DNA of 44,240 nt from contig CASFSV010000029.1 of NCBI GenBank assembly GCA_949297415.1, forward strand, positions 1-44,240, given 5' to 3'. The DNA comes from an uncultured Alphaproteobacteria bacterium. GTDB lineage: Bacteria; Pseudomonadota; Alphaproteobacteria; RF32; CAG-239. The position numbers and the translations under genes are program-made. The notes under the pieces were generated by a model, which was not told the DNA's origin, did no database searches, and saw only the letters and a program-made list of their open reading frames with translations. How positions within the stretch are numbered: position 1 is the first letter of the stretch; each line of letters starts with the position of its first letter. This document shows, in pieces, positions 9,782 through 17,769 of this stretch.

Positions 9782-9846
9782 TTGCAGTCGGGCGTTGAGC
9801 GGTTTTTACCGCTCTGCCCCAAGCTGTTGAGGTTAGCCCGTAGCAA
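9782..9846 (+). ncRNA. Predicted multibranched RNA element between rpmD and rplO
   Basis: An outer stem pairs TTGC (9782-9785) and CGGGC (9789-9793) with GCCCG (9836-9840) and GCAA (9843-9846) across a small internal loop. Inside are a perfect 7-bp hairpin GAGCGGT-TTTT-ACCGCTC (9797-9814) and a weaker one CCCCAA/TTGAGG (9817-9832, one mismatch). The GGGC strand could instead pair with GCCC at 9816-9819, extending the first hairpin, so two mutually exclusive folds exist. It is GC-rich against its surroundings. It is the only gap over 20 nt inside the operon, and no T-run follows. A ribosomal-protein leader for rplO, a processing site or a mobile remnant are all possible. Confidence 0.5.
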
Positions 9847-9889
9847 GTGTTTTTGATTTTATTTTGAGTTTTTGTAAAAGGTGAATAAA

Positions 9890-10345
9890 ATGAAATTAAA
9901 TGAATTAAGAGATAATGAAGGCGCTACTAAAAACCGTATTCGCGTTGGTCGCGGTATCGGAAGCGGTAAAGGTAAAACTGCTGGTCGTGGTCAGAAAGGT
10001 CAAAAATCTCGTTCAGGTGTTGCTGTTCACGGTTTTGAAGGTGGACAGATGCCTATCTATCGTAGATTGCCGAAACGTGGTTTCAAAAACCCGTTTGCTA
10101 AGACTTTTGCTGTTATCAATTTGGATACAATCCAAAAAGCAATTGATGCTGGTAAATTGAATGCTGCTGAAATCAATAAAGAATCTTTGTTGGCTTCTAA
10201 GTTGGTTTCTAAAGAAATGGACGGTATTCGTTTGTTGGCTAGAGGTGCTTTGACTGCAGCTATCAACATTACTGTTGATTCAGCTTCTAAGGCAGCTGTT
10301 GAAGCTGTTGAAAAAGCTGGCGGTAAAGTTACTGTTAACGCTTAA
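9890..10345 (+). CDS. rplO: 50S ribosomal protein L15
   Basis: L15, a late-assembly protein of the large subunit. 151 residues. It starts [12 protein letters not shown] with AAAAGG at 9876-9881, so the GTG at 9881 is rejected. The basic Gly-rich region [19 protein letters not shown] (about residues 22-40) and [18 protein letters not shown] are standard. It is the last gene of this operon copy: a terminator follows where secY, adk and rpsM usually continue. Confidence 0.95.
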   Translation: MKLNELRDNEGATKNRIRVGRGIGSGKGKTAGRGQKGQKSRSGVAVHGFEGGQMPIYRRLPKRGFKNPFAKTFAVINLDTIQKAIDAGKLNAAEINKESLLASKLVSKEMDGIRLLARGALTAAINITVDSASKAAVEAVEKAGGKVTVNA

Positions 10346-10370
10346 TTTTAGCGCATACTTTATTTAGAAA

Positions 10371-10402
10371 AAGGCAGGGTTTATTTACCTTGCCTTTTTT
10401 GT
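10371..10402 (+). terminator. Terminator after rplO
   Basis: A 10-bp stem (10371-10380 with 10387-10396, one G-T pair) with a TTATTT loop runs directly into T6. It ends the ribosomal operon. Confidence 0.85.
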
Positions 10403-10593
10403 ATTGAGAGAAGCTGGCTATATGTGATTAGGAAATGAAGACGGATAATATGCAAGTTTTATTCGTTTATGAATTTCTATAAAGATTTATAAAAATTATT
10501 TATGGCTTCATCTATGAATTTATTTTGTGCTTGCATGGCGAGGAGATTTTTCTATAGTTATGGGAAAATTGGGTTTCTGTTCCTTCATTTAAC

Positions 10594-10622
10594 ATAAAAA
10601 AAGACTGCCTAAAAGACAGTCT
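10594..10622 (-). terminator. Terminator of the minus-strand membrane protein gene
   Basis: On the minus strand AGACTG (10617-10622) pairs with CAGTCT (10602-10607) and is followed by T7. It sits 15 nt beyond the stop of the gene at 10637-10987, which supports that gene being real. Confidence 0.7.
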
Positions 10623-10636
10623 GAAAATAGTACCAA

Positions 10637-10987
10637 TTAACAATGCTGAACGGATTTGGGGGCAAAATAGATTTGGCAGATTTTTACAAAAGCCCAATCG
10701 TTTGCCATACTGGGATTTATGTAATCGCCATCTGAGTATTGATAAAGGATCCATGTTCTTAGAGCTATAGATTTCTGGTAGAGAAAATCAGCACCTTTCC
10801 TTTTTGAACGTATAAATTGGATGAAACCGATAATCCACGCCCAGAAAGGCAGAACCCAATATCCGGCTTTTTCATCATAAATAAGTTTACAGCGCCACAA
10901 TAGAAATTTTATATATCCGTTATAAAGCAGAGTTAAAATAATCGGAATTATAAACAGTGTTGCAAAAAATAATAAAATCGTTTCCAT
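10637..10987 (-). CDS. Small membrane protein, function unknown
   Basis: A 116-residue protein. Residues 3-30 form a strongly hydrophobic segment (LLFFATLFIIPIILTLLYNG), and residues 44-58 (WVLPFWAWIIGFIQF) are a second possible one. The C-terminal half is soluble and aromatic-rich. No clear ribosome-binding site precedes the ATG, which lowers confidence, but a matching terminator lies just downstream. It stands alone in an AT-rich accessory stretch between the ribosomal operon and the next + genes. I recognise no family. Confidence 0.55.
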   Translation of the reverse strand: METILLFFATLFIIPIILTLLYNGYIKFLLWRCKLIYDEKAGYWVLPFWAWIIGFIQFIRSKRKGADFLYQKSIALRTWILYQYSDGDYINPSMANDWAFVKICQIYFAPKSVQHC

Positions 10988-11128
10988 AAGGCATAAAATT
11001 TAAATTGTAAGACATAATTGTAAAATATTATGTGTATGGTACTAAAATCTTAATCAGAAAATCAATGAAAAGTTTTTCTAGTTCTTATTATGATTTAAAA
11101 AAATGACATGTTTTATGTAGAATGCTTG

Positions 11129-11296
11129 TCAAAATAAGTTAATTTCATTATAGCGGAGTTCTAGTTGTGTCTTTGTGATTTCCATGTATTCATTTGGCCC
11201 TTCAATTTGAGTGTCAAACGTTTCAATAAATTCCCATTTGTCTTTCTCTAATGTAAAATGAAAACATTCGCAATAATATTTTAGTAATTTAGTATT
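11129..11296 (-). pseudogene. 5'-truncated coding remnant
   Basis: The minus strand is open for 55 codons, ending in TGA at 11129-11131 and bounded upstream by an in-frame TAA at 11297-11299. The translation is protein-like, with segments such as CFHFTLEKDKWEFIETFD and EGPNEYMEITKTQLELRYNE, and it stands out from the poor low-complexity frames around it. There is no usable start codon or ribosome-binding site near its beginning. It looks like the C-terminal end of a decayed gene. The family is not recognised, and chance is possible given the short length. Confidence 0.35.
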
Positions 11297-11329
11297 TTAT
11301 TATGTAAGTTTTAAAGTAATTAACTTTTG

Positions 11330-11335
11330 TATAAT
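11330..11335 (+). promoter_or_regulatory. Promoter -10 box for the amidohydrolase-like gene
   Basis: A perfect TATAAT, 43 nt before the ATG at 11378. No good -35 box is visible. It would put the transcription start near 11342, which rules out the upstream in-frame TTG at 11327 as a start. Confidence 0.5.
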
Positions 11336-11377
11336 ATAAGTGTGCTTAGAAATATTGGGTTGTATAGGAATTTAGTG

Positions 11378-12007
11378 ATGGCAGAGACTGAAATGCAGGT
11401 GTTGCTCAAAAAATATAATGAACGATTTATGCAGAATAATTCGCACGGAGATGAATTGTGTGAAGAGATTTTTGAGTTTACTGATCGCTCTTCTTTATTG
11501 ATTTTGTCTGCGCCTCACTCTACGCGTAGTTTTGTGGCTAAAAGAGAGAAAATGGCGGATTTGTATACCGGAGCTCTTGTTCAATATCTGGGAGAAAAGT
11601 ATCATGTATCAACGTTAATTCGCACGAAATTTACTCCGTTTAAAGCGTTGATTTCTGATAGTGTCGTACAAAAAAATCTCGGAGAACATTACTTTTTAGA
11701 TATTCATGGATTTAACCAAGAGATTGGATATGATATTTGTCTTGGTACGGGGGATTTTTCGGGTGAAAATTATCCGTATTTGCAGGATATAGTGAATATT
11801 GCACATCAATTTGGGCTTCGTGTGGCGGTGAATCATCCTCATTATATGGGTAAAGGCGGATTGACCGGACGATTTCAAAAAATTTATAATAAACCCAATG
11901 TGATTCAAGTGGAATTAAAGCAACATTTAAGAGATTTTTATCGGTATCCTGATATTGTCGAAAAGGTTACAATTCCTTTTCTTGAACAAGTTATCCATAA
12001 ATATTAG
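11378..12007 (+). CDS. N-formylglutamate amidohydrolase-like protein
   Basis: A 209-residue protein resembling the N-formylglutamate amidohydrolase (HutG-like) family, zinc-dependent enzymes that cleave N-formyl or related amides. Visible features are SAPHST at 44-49 (family metal/substrate loop with His), DIHG at 108-111, NHPHYMGKGG at 152-161 and QVEL at 177-180, in the order expected of the family. The exact substrate is unknown and no histidine-degradation genes are nearby. The ATG has AGGAA 7 nt upstream and follows a TATAAT box. Confidence 0.6.
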   Translation: MAETEMQVLLKKYNERFMQNNSHGDELCEEIFEFTDRSSLLILSAPHSTRSFVAKREKMADLYTGALVQYLGEKYHVSTLIRTKFTPFKALISDSVVQKNLGEHYFLDIHGFNQEIGYDICLGTGDFSGENYPYLQDIVNIAHQFGLRVAVNHPHYMGKGGLTGRFQKIYNKPNVIQVELKQHLRDFYRYPDIVEKVTIPFLEQVIHKY

Positions 12008-12105
12008 GTAAATGAGTAATTTAGTTATTTGATGTCTTGAGATAAAATGATTGATAAATTTGAGAGATGATTTATATTTAAAGTGTTCAAATTTAGGAGG
12101 CGCTA

Positions 12106-12576
12106 ATGTCATATGTTGAAGGTACATTATCTCAAGGGGAAGAAATTAAAGGGAAAGTTCGGCTGCACTGGATAAACTATTTGTTTACTTGGTTTTTATG
12201 TCTTCTGGCTTTTTTATTAGTTTTGCTTTGGTTGTTTGATGCTACATGGCGCCAAAGTATAGAAGCTCAGATTTTTGTTGGTGCGGTGGTATTGTGGGCT
12301 GTTTATGACTATTTACGTTTGGCTACAATTGAAATGGTGCTTACAAATAAACGTGTGATTTTTAAGAAGGGAATTATTAGTGTTAAAACTCAGGAACTGA
12401 AAACTAGCAAGATTGAGTCTGTTGAAATTAAGCAATCAATATTGGGTAGGCTCTTAGGGTATGGAATGTTGATGTTTTCTGGAACCGGAACGGCTAAAGT
12501 TCGGTTTACGGCGGTGGATAATCCATGGGAAGTTAAAAGTCAGGTTGAGACGATTATTGAAAGTTATGCTAACTAA
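12106..12576 (+). CDS. PH-domain (bPH2/DUF304-type) membrane protein
   Basis: A 156-residue protein with two transmembrane helices (about 25-45 and 57-73, WFLCLLAFLLVLLWLFD and IFVGAVVLWAVYDYL). They are followed by a bacterial PH-like domain with the family's typical ATIEMVLTNKRVIFKKGIIS and QELKTSKIESVEIKQSILGRLLGYG-like signature. It is probably an inner-membrane protein with the PH domain in the cytoplasm; its function is unknown. A strong AGGAGG site precedes the ATG. Confidence 0.8.
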   Translation: MSYVEGTLSQGEEIKGKVRLHWINYLFTWFLCLLAFLLVLLWLFDATWRQSIEAQIFVGAVVLWAVYDYLRLATIEMVLTNKRVIFKKGIISVKTQELKTSKIESVEIKQSILGRLLGYGMLMFSGTGTAKVRFTAVDNPWEVKSQVETIIESYAN

Positions 12577-12612
12577 ATTGGAACTGGTTTGATTTTTTAA
12601 ATATGTGTAGGC

Positions 12613-12641
12613 TTGACTTTGCTTAAGTTTTTTGGTATAAG
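12613..12641 (+). promoter_or_regulatory. Promoter upstream of the subtilisin-fold gene
   Basis: TTGACT (12613-12618), a 17-nt spacer and TATAAG (12636-12641) with a TGG extension before the -10 box. The predicted transcription start falls at about 12648, exactly on an in-frame ATG, so a leaderless product is conceivable. Confidence 0.6.
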
Positions 12642-12779
12642 CTGAGTATGAGCTTGGCAAATGCTCGGATTGTCCGCCAAAGGGTTCGTTGCCGTTGTTG
12701 TTTTTTACATAGATTTCTTGAGATGACTTATTCTGCTCATCGGACAGGCAAAGTGGTAAGTTATCAGAAAGGAATTGGT

Positions 12780-14171
12780 ATGCGTAAATATCTTGAATTC
12801 TTCCGTGTGGAAGCAAAATCTTTATTAAAAAATTTCCAGAAAAATGAACAAAGTGCGGTTGCCAGATGTGCAGAAGTTTTTGGTGATAAAAAAGATTTAT
12901 CGTTGATGAATATGCAACATGTGGTGGCTAAAGAATATGGTTTTGATAATTGGAACACTTTGAATAAAGCTGAAAATTGGCAACTCGCCGAAGCGCTGAT
13001 AAAATCTAAAAATCAAACATTAGCTATGCCTCTTTATGGCGATGAAAGAAAAGTGAATGTTTATTCTCGTGTAGAGCGCTATGAAGTTGGTTTGATTAAA
13101 AGCCGTGCGGGAGTGGATTTAGAAAATTTTGTTCAAACATCACCGAATGGTTATTCGTCTCCTTTTTTGCAATTAGAAAGATTTGATTTGTCTGATTATG
13201 ATTTATCAAAAATGAATCCGTTGTTTGTGTCTTTTGATGAGTATACACGTTGGCCGGAAGATGTTGCTAAATTGCCTCAAAACTTTAATCCGCAAAAATT
13301 TATGGAGCAAAGAAAAAATCCTGGGCTTGGTATTCGTCGTTTGCATCGGCAAAATCTTGTCGGTCAGGGGCGTGCGATGGCTGTTATTGATGGTTTTCTA
13401 TTGAGTGATCATTTGGAATATCATGAAAATTTGAAAGGTTATGAGAGAATTTGTTCAGATGATTTGGGACATGGTGCTAATGGTGGTGCGTTGGTGTCTG
13501 CCCTTGTGGGGAAAACTTGTGGCGTGGCTCCGTTTGCCGATGTTTATTATTTTTCGGCGCAACAGATGGAAAATAATCATCGGACGCAGCGATATTATGC
13601 GCAAGCGTTGCAGAAAATTTGCGATATTCATGAGGAACTTTTGCAAAATGGGAAAAACGGTATTGATACGGTTTGCATTTTATGGGGAATTACAAGCCCT
13701 GTTTTTCAGCAGGATGACGGTGTATCTGAGATGAAAAAAGCTCTTGAACGGGCAAAGAACTTAAATATTTGGGTAAACAGTGGTGATTTGAAGTTTGAGG
13801 GTAAACCATGGTCTGAAGGACGGATACATTGTACTTATAGCGGAGATTTAGATAATCCGATGGAGTATGAAGCAATGCCTAACGCTCCCAAAATTCCTTT
13901 AGAAGTTAGTGAATTTTGGAAAAACAGATTATGTTTTCCGGCTGGTGGTCGCACAGTGGCGAGAAATGATAGACTAGATGCTTATGCATTTTCGGCTCCG
14001 GGGTTTTATCTCAAGCCTTATGAATGTGGATTGTTTGTATTGGCAAGGTGTATCAAAAATGATTTGACACCTGAGGAGTTTTGGAAGTTTTCTCTTGAAA
14101 CAGGAGATTATCGTGCCGGTGTGGGTATGATTGTTAATCCGCAAAAATTGATTGATGCTTTAAGAAAATAG
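12780..14171 (+). CDS. Subtilisin-fold protein apparently lacking the catalytic serine
   Basis: A 463-residue protein from ATG 12780, chosen for AAAGGAA 6 nt upstream; an in-frame ATG at 12648 would add 44 residues. Residues 30-62 carry a helical module ending HVVAKEYGFDNWNTL, seen at the N-terminus of varied bacterial proteins. Residues 195-425 look like a subtilase (S8) core. AVID with Asp204 and GHGANGGALVSALVG with His231 fit the catalytic Asp and His motifs, followed by TCGVAPFADVYYF. The oxyanion Asn motif reads WVNSGD, and the GTS-x-A-x-P serine motif is replaced by APGFYLKPYECG with no serine. There is no signal peptide. It is likely a cytoplasmic non-proteolytic relative; its function is unknown. 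Confidence 0.65.
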   Translation: MRKYLEFFRVEAKSLLKNFQKNEQSAVARCAEVFGDKKDLSLMNMQHVVAKEYGFDNWNTLNKAENWQLAEALIKSKNQTLAMPLYGDERKVNVYSRVERYEVGLIKSRAGVDLENFVQTSPNGYSSPFLQLERFDLSDYDLSKMNPLFVSFDEYTRWPEDVAKLPQNFNPQKFMEQRKNPGLGIRRLHRQNLVGQGRAMAVIDGFLLSDHLEYHENLKGYERICSDDLGHGANGGALVSALVGKTCGVAPFADVYYFSAQQMENNHRTQRYYAQALQKICDIHEELLQNGKNGIDTVCILWGITSPVFQQDDGVSEMKKALERAKNLNIWVNSGDLKFEGKPWSEGRIHCTYSGDLDNPMEYEAMPNAPKIPLEVSEFWKNRLCFPAGGRTVARNDRLDAYAFSAPGFYLKPYECGLFVLARCIKNDLTPEEFWKFSLETGDYRAGVGMIVNPQKLIDALRK

Positions 14172-14182
14172 TGTTATACGAA

Positions 14183-14210
14183 GGAGAGTGAGTGATTGCT
14201 CTCCTTTTTT
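14183..14210 (+). terminator. Terminator after the subtilisin-fold gene
   Basis: GGAGAG (14183-14188) pairs with CTCTCC (14199-14204), followed by T6. It lies 12 nt after the stop. Confidence 0.8.
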
Positions 14211-14229
14211 ACGATGTAGAGGAATTTGA

Positions 14230-14709
14230 ATGAGTAAGGATATTGATATTTTAGTTGCAGATACGAAAGATGCGGAAGATATTGCCCGCCTTTCTTATCA
14301 AGTAGGTAAAATGCATGATGACACATTGCCGGATTATTTTAAGCCGACGCCCGAAGAAGAACATTTGCGAATTATTCAAAATATGCTGAAAGATGAAAAT
14401 GCCGTTATCTTTAAGGCTGTAGACGGTGATAAAATTTGCGGGTTTATGTGTCTGCTTATTCAAGAAAAATCACGCAATGGTTATGTGCATACCAAAGTTG
14501 CTTATATTTATAATTTCGGGATTGATGAAGTTATGCGAAGCCATGGAATTGGAGGAAGAATGCTACAAACAGCAGAGTGCTTTTTACAAACGAAAGGTGT
14601 TGAAGCGGTGGAGCTCAGCGTCTTTATGTTTAATCAGCGGGCATTGGCTTTTTATGAAAAAAACGGATATCGCGCTTTAGAGGTTAATTTGCAGAAAATT
14701 TTGAAGTAA
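14230..14709 (+). CDS. GNAT-family N-acetyltransferase
   Basis: A 159-residue GNAT acyltransferase. It has the acetyl-CoA pyrophosphate loop RSHGIGGRML (about residues 103-112, the R/Q-x-x-G-x-G/A motif) and the C-terminal motif FNQRALAFYEKNGYRAL, where the Asn and Tyr are typical. The substrate cannot be told. It lies between two terminators, so it is likely a single-gene unit. An AGAGGAA site precedes the ATG. Confidence 0.85.
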   Translation: MSKDIDILVADTKDAEDIARLSYQVGKMHDDTLPDYFKPTPEEEHLRIIQNMLKDENAVIFKAVDGDKICGFMCLLIQEKSRNGYVHTKVAYIYNFGIDEVMRSHGIGGRMLQTAECFLQTKGVEAVELSVFMFNQRALAFYEKNGYRALEVNLQKILK

Positions 14710-14725
14710 AAATATCTGTCAGTAA

Positions 14726-14757
14726 TAAAAAAAGGGGGCGAAATATCGCTCCCTTGC
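14726..14757. terminator. Terminator after the acetyltransferase gene
   Basis: An 8-bp stem (14734-14741 with 14746-14753, one G-T pair) with an AATA loop. An A-run lies on the left and a T-rich tail on the right, so it may act in both directions, with the minus direction having the longer T-run. Confidence 0.65.
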
Positions 14758-14892
14758 TTTATGCTTTTATTATAAAGAGATGAAACTTTTTTGTCAAGTC
14801 TTTTATTTGTGGTTTTGTTAAAATAAGTTATTGATTTTGCTTTTTATTTTTGTGTATTTTCAAGTTCTCATCAAATTTTGGAGGACTTTTTT

Positions 14893-16842
14893 ATGCAAGA
14901 ACAGAGAGTTTTTCTTGAAAAGTATAATTTTGTAAAATTTGAACTTCAAAGAATTAAGTCTTTATGGGGATTAAGAAAGGGGAATGTAGAACAGAAAAAC
15001 AGTTACGATATTTCGGTGAAGGAAGTTATTAAGGAGATTTTTTCGGAACTTAAATTATATGCATTTAAGCCTTTTAAAAAACTGTTGTTAGCAATGGCTG
15101 TATGCGGATTGTTGAGCGGAATAATCCCTTATCTGAGGATGCTTTATATTGGGGAACTTCCTGAACTTTTGAACGGAACAACTCGGGCTATTATTATTTT
15201 TTCTTTATTTATGGCGCTTAGTGAACTTAATGGTTATTTATTATCAATTTTTTCTACGCGTTCCAGATTTATCCAGGATGAAATGATGGATTTATATGAT
15301 AATTCTGTGCGGGCGAAAAATTATGTTGAAATTTTGCATAAACCCAGAGCCTTATTTAATGTTAACGGTGTTGAGGGATTGCTTGCTATGGCTGAGTCTA
15401 TATTTAGGTATAAACGCTTTATTTTGGATAGATTGTTCATTTCTTATAGAGAGTTTATTTCTTTAATTGTTTGTACGGCTAGTTTGTTTGCTATTGTTCC
15501 GCAGTTGGCGTTGTTTATTTTGTTGTTGCAATTTATTTCAATGGAATTTGCTCTTTATAATAATAAGTTTTTTAGAAGAGTTGATGAGCGGTTTCGTTTG
15601 TTTTCAGCGAAAGTTTATCGCGAAAACGGACAAATCAGTACTCTTGCTTCATTGGTGCAAAGTGCCAATAAGGTGGAAAAAGAAAGTAAGAATATTTATA
15701 ATCGGCTTATGCGTAGTTCCGCTAAATTGCGATTAAAAATCTTTAACCGTTCAATGGGAGAAGAAAGTATTCGTCTGATGTTGGATGCGCTTTTAGCTAT
15801 TGCGGTTTGCTATGTGGCTATTCGGGATATTATTCAAACCGGTGATATCGGACGATTGGCTTTAATCTCCGGTGCGGCGATGCAAATGCAAGGGCGTTGG
15901 CAGATGGTTCTTCGTTTTTATTTTAATGTGGACGAGTATAAAAATTTGGTTGCGGATACAAGAAAACGTATGCAACTTCCTAAAGTTTTAGAAAGAGTTA
16001 CGGGTAATCATCATTTAAATGCGTCGGATAATTTTATTCGCTTGGAAAATGTTAGTTTTGCATATCCGGCTCTTAAACGTATGGAAGAAGTCGGCTATCT
16101 AACGGAGATTAAATACGGTGCTACAGTTTTAGAGAATGTATCGCTTGATATTCGAGCGGGTGGTGTTACTGTTGTTGCCGGAACGTCCGGACAGGGTAAA
16201 TCGACGTTGATGCGGCTTATTCGGCACGATTATGATGTGCAACAAGGTAAAGTCTTTATTGGACGGCAGAATGTTTGTGATTTGCCTGATGAGGAAATTA
16301 ACAAACATATTGCTTTTATTGGGCAAAGTGTGCAGTTTTTTGATGCGTCTATTCGTCGTAATCTTACTTATTTGAGTGATGTAACGGATGAAAAGCGCTT
16401 GTCTGAGGTTTTGGACGCAGTTGGATTAACCAAAGATATTGCTAAGTTTGAAGAAGGGCTTGACTATAAAATCGGAATTAACGGAAATAAACTTTCCGGT
16501 GGTCAAAGGCAAAGATTGGCTTTGGCGCGAACTTTATTAACCAATCGTCCGATTGTGATTATGGATGAGCCGACAACCGGATTGGATCAAGTCTTGAGCT
16601 TTCAAGTTATGAAATCTCTTAAAGAATTGGCGAAGCACAAAACGGTATTGCTCGTTACACATAATCCGACTGAAATTGCTTTGGCAGATAGGGTACTGAT
16701 TATCCAAGATAAACACATTGTTGCGGATGGGGAACCGCTTCATTTGGTGGCACATTCGGAATTTTTGAAATCGGCAATGACAAAACAAGATGTGTTGAGT
16801 AAACGAGAATTATATATTGCGCATTGCTTAAAGGCTGCGTAA
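14893..16842 (+). CDS. ABC exporter (fused membrane and ATPase domains), paralogue 1
   Basis: A 649-residue half-transporter. Residues 60-335 hold about five or six membrane helices (LLLAMAVCGLLSGIIPYL, AIIIFSLFMALSELNGYLL, FISLIVCTASLFAIVPQLAL, LLAIAVCYVAI). The ATPase domain has Walker A GTSGQGKST (430-438), signature LSGGQRQR (534), Walker B IVIMDEP (554) and switch His590, so it should be active. A charged insertion of about 20 residues separates the FAYP strand from VLENVSL (about 392-411). The same insertion occurs in the paralogue at 19908. ATG 14893 follows GGAGGA by 8 nt. The substrate is unknown. Confidence 0.85.
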   Translation: MQEQRVFLEKYNFVKFELQRIKSLWGLRKGNVEQKNSYDISVKEVIKEIFSELKLYAFKPFKKLLLAMAVCGLLSGIIPYLRMLYIGELPELLNGTTRAIIIFSLFMALSELNGYLLSIFSTRSRFIQDEMMDLYDNSVRAKNYVEILHKPRALFNVNGVEGLLAMAESIFRYKRFILDRLFISYREFISLIVCTASLFAIVPQLALFILLLQFISMEFALYNNKFFRRVDERFRLFSAKVYRENGQISTLASLVQSANKVEKESKNIYNRLMRSSAKLRLKIFNRSMGEESIRLMLDALLAIAVCYVAIRDIIQTGDIGRLALISGAAMQMQGRWQMVLRFYFNVDEYKNLVADTRKRMQLPKVLERVTGNHHLNASDNFIRLENVSFAYPALKRMEEVGYLTEIKYGATVLENVSLDIRAGGVTVVAGTSGQGKSTLMRLIRHDYDVQQGKVFIGRQNVCDLPDEEINKHIAFIGQSVQFFDASIRRNLTYLSDVTDEKRLSEVLDAVGLTKDIAKFEEGLDYKIGINGNKLSGGQRQRLALARTLLTNRPIVIMDEPTTGLDQVLSFQVMKSLKELAKHKTVLLVTHNPTEIALADRVLIIQDKHIVADGEPLHLVAHSEFLKSAMTKQDVLSKRELYIAHCLKAA

Positions 16843-16878
16843 TATTTTCTAAATCGTTTTAGTATCAGGAGAAATGGA

Positions 16879-17562
16879 ATGTCCGGAATTGTTGAACAAG
16901 CATTGTTATTTGCTAAAAAATGTCATGAAGGCGATAATTCCGGACATGATTTTGAGCATATCTTGCGAGTGATGGCTAATGCCGAAAAGATTTTGGCAGC
17001 AGAACCTCTGGCGGATGCGGAAGCTGTGCGTGTGGCGGTGGCTCTGCATGATGTTGATGATTACAAATTAGGTTCTGACGGCGCGCGGGCTAAGAGTTTT
17101 TTATCTGAAATCGGAGTTCAGGAAGATTTTGCCAAGAAAGTATTGGATATTGTTAGTTCTATCGGGTTTTCTAAATCGGGTAGTCATCCGCATTTCCAAA
17201 TGATTGAGCAGGCGATTGTATCTGATGCAGATAAATTGGATGCGCTTGGCGCAATCGGAGTTTGTCGCACGGTGATGTATTCGGCAGCGACAAAGCGTCC
17301 GCTCTTTAATGAACAGATTTTTCCGGATAAAAATTTGACACCTGAACAGTATCAGAATAAAAATCGGGCGACTAATCATGCTATTAATCATTTTTTTGAT
17401 AAATTGCTGAAACTTAAAGGTGCGATGCAGACAAAAGTCGGAAAAATGGAGGCGGAAAAACGCCATTTGTTTATGATTGCGTTTTTAAGGGAATTTTTTG
17501 ATGAAGTGCGAGCTGATGAGTGGCAAGAATATTTGGATAAATTCTTAAAGCAAACTGCTTAG
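16879..17562 (+). CDS. HD-domain phosphohydrolase
   Basis: A 227-residue HD-superfamily protein of the YedJ/YpgQ-like type, metal-dependent phosphohydrolases thought to act on nucleotides. Metal ligands are visible: the first histidines in GHDFEH (His23, His27), the HD pair in ALHDVDD (57-58), and Asp in SDADKLDALGAIG (about 116-121). It lies 36 nt after the ABC exporter on the same strand and may share its transcript. The start has AGGAGAAA upstream. Confidence 0.8.
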   Translation: MSGIVEQALLFAKKCHEGDNSGHDFEHILRVMANAEKILAAEPLADAEAVRVAVALHDVDDYKLGSDGARAKSFLSEIGVQEDFAKKVLDIVSSIGFSKSGSHPHFQMIEQAIVSDADKLDALGAIGVCRTVMYSAATKRPLFNEQIFPDKNLTPEQYQNKNRATNHAINHFFDKLLKLKGAMQTKVGKMEAEKRHLFMIAFLREFFDEVRADEWQEYLDKFLKQTA

Positions 17563-17589
17563 TTTTCTTTCTTTTTTCATGGAATAGTA

Positions 17590-17618
17590 TTGACCTTAGA
17601 CAAAAAATATGGTATTAT
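17590..17618 (+). promoter_or_regulatory. Promoter for the 534-residue protein gene
   Basis: TTGACC (17590-17595), an exact 17-nt spacer and TATTAT (17613-17618). It leaves an untranslated leader of about 145 nt before the ATG at 17770. Confidence 0.65.
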
Positions 17619-17769
17619 CTTCTTGTTTACCGTATTATTGTTTCTATAGATTTGAACGTTCTTTAGAGTATCTGCTTTAGGGAGTGATTTGGGTTTTGGA
17701 CTTTAATTGGTGAGCCGTTAAGGGGAAAATCTTCTTAATGTATTTTCGTTTATTTAAATTTTTTTAAAC

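Larger units (their letters stand above)
10988..11377. other. AT-rich intergenic stretch with a gene remnant and a promoter
   Basis: Almost 400 bases without an intact gene. They hold a minus-strand coding remnant at 11129-11296 and a + strand promoter -10 box (TATAAT, 11330-11335) for the gene starting at 11378. Nothing else is visible. Confidence 0.55.

Noticed and set aside
9782..9846. A tRNA or other standard small RNA gene
   Set aside because: No acceptor/T-loop arrangement, and nothing resembling SRP RNA, 6S RNA, tmRNA or RNase P RNA.
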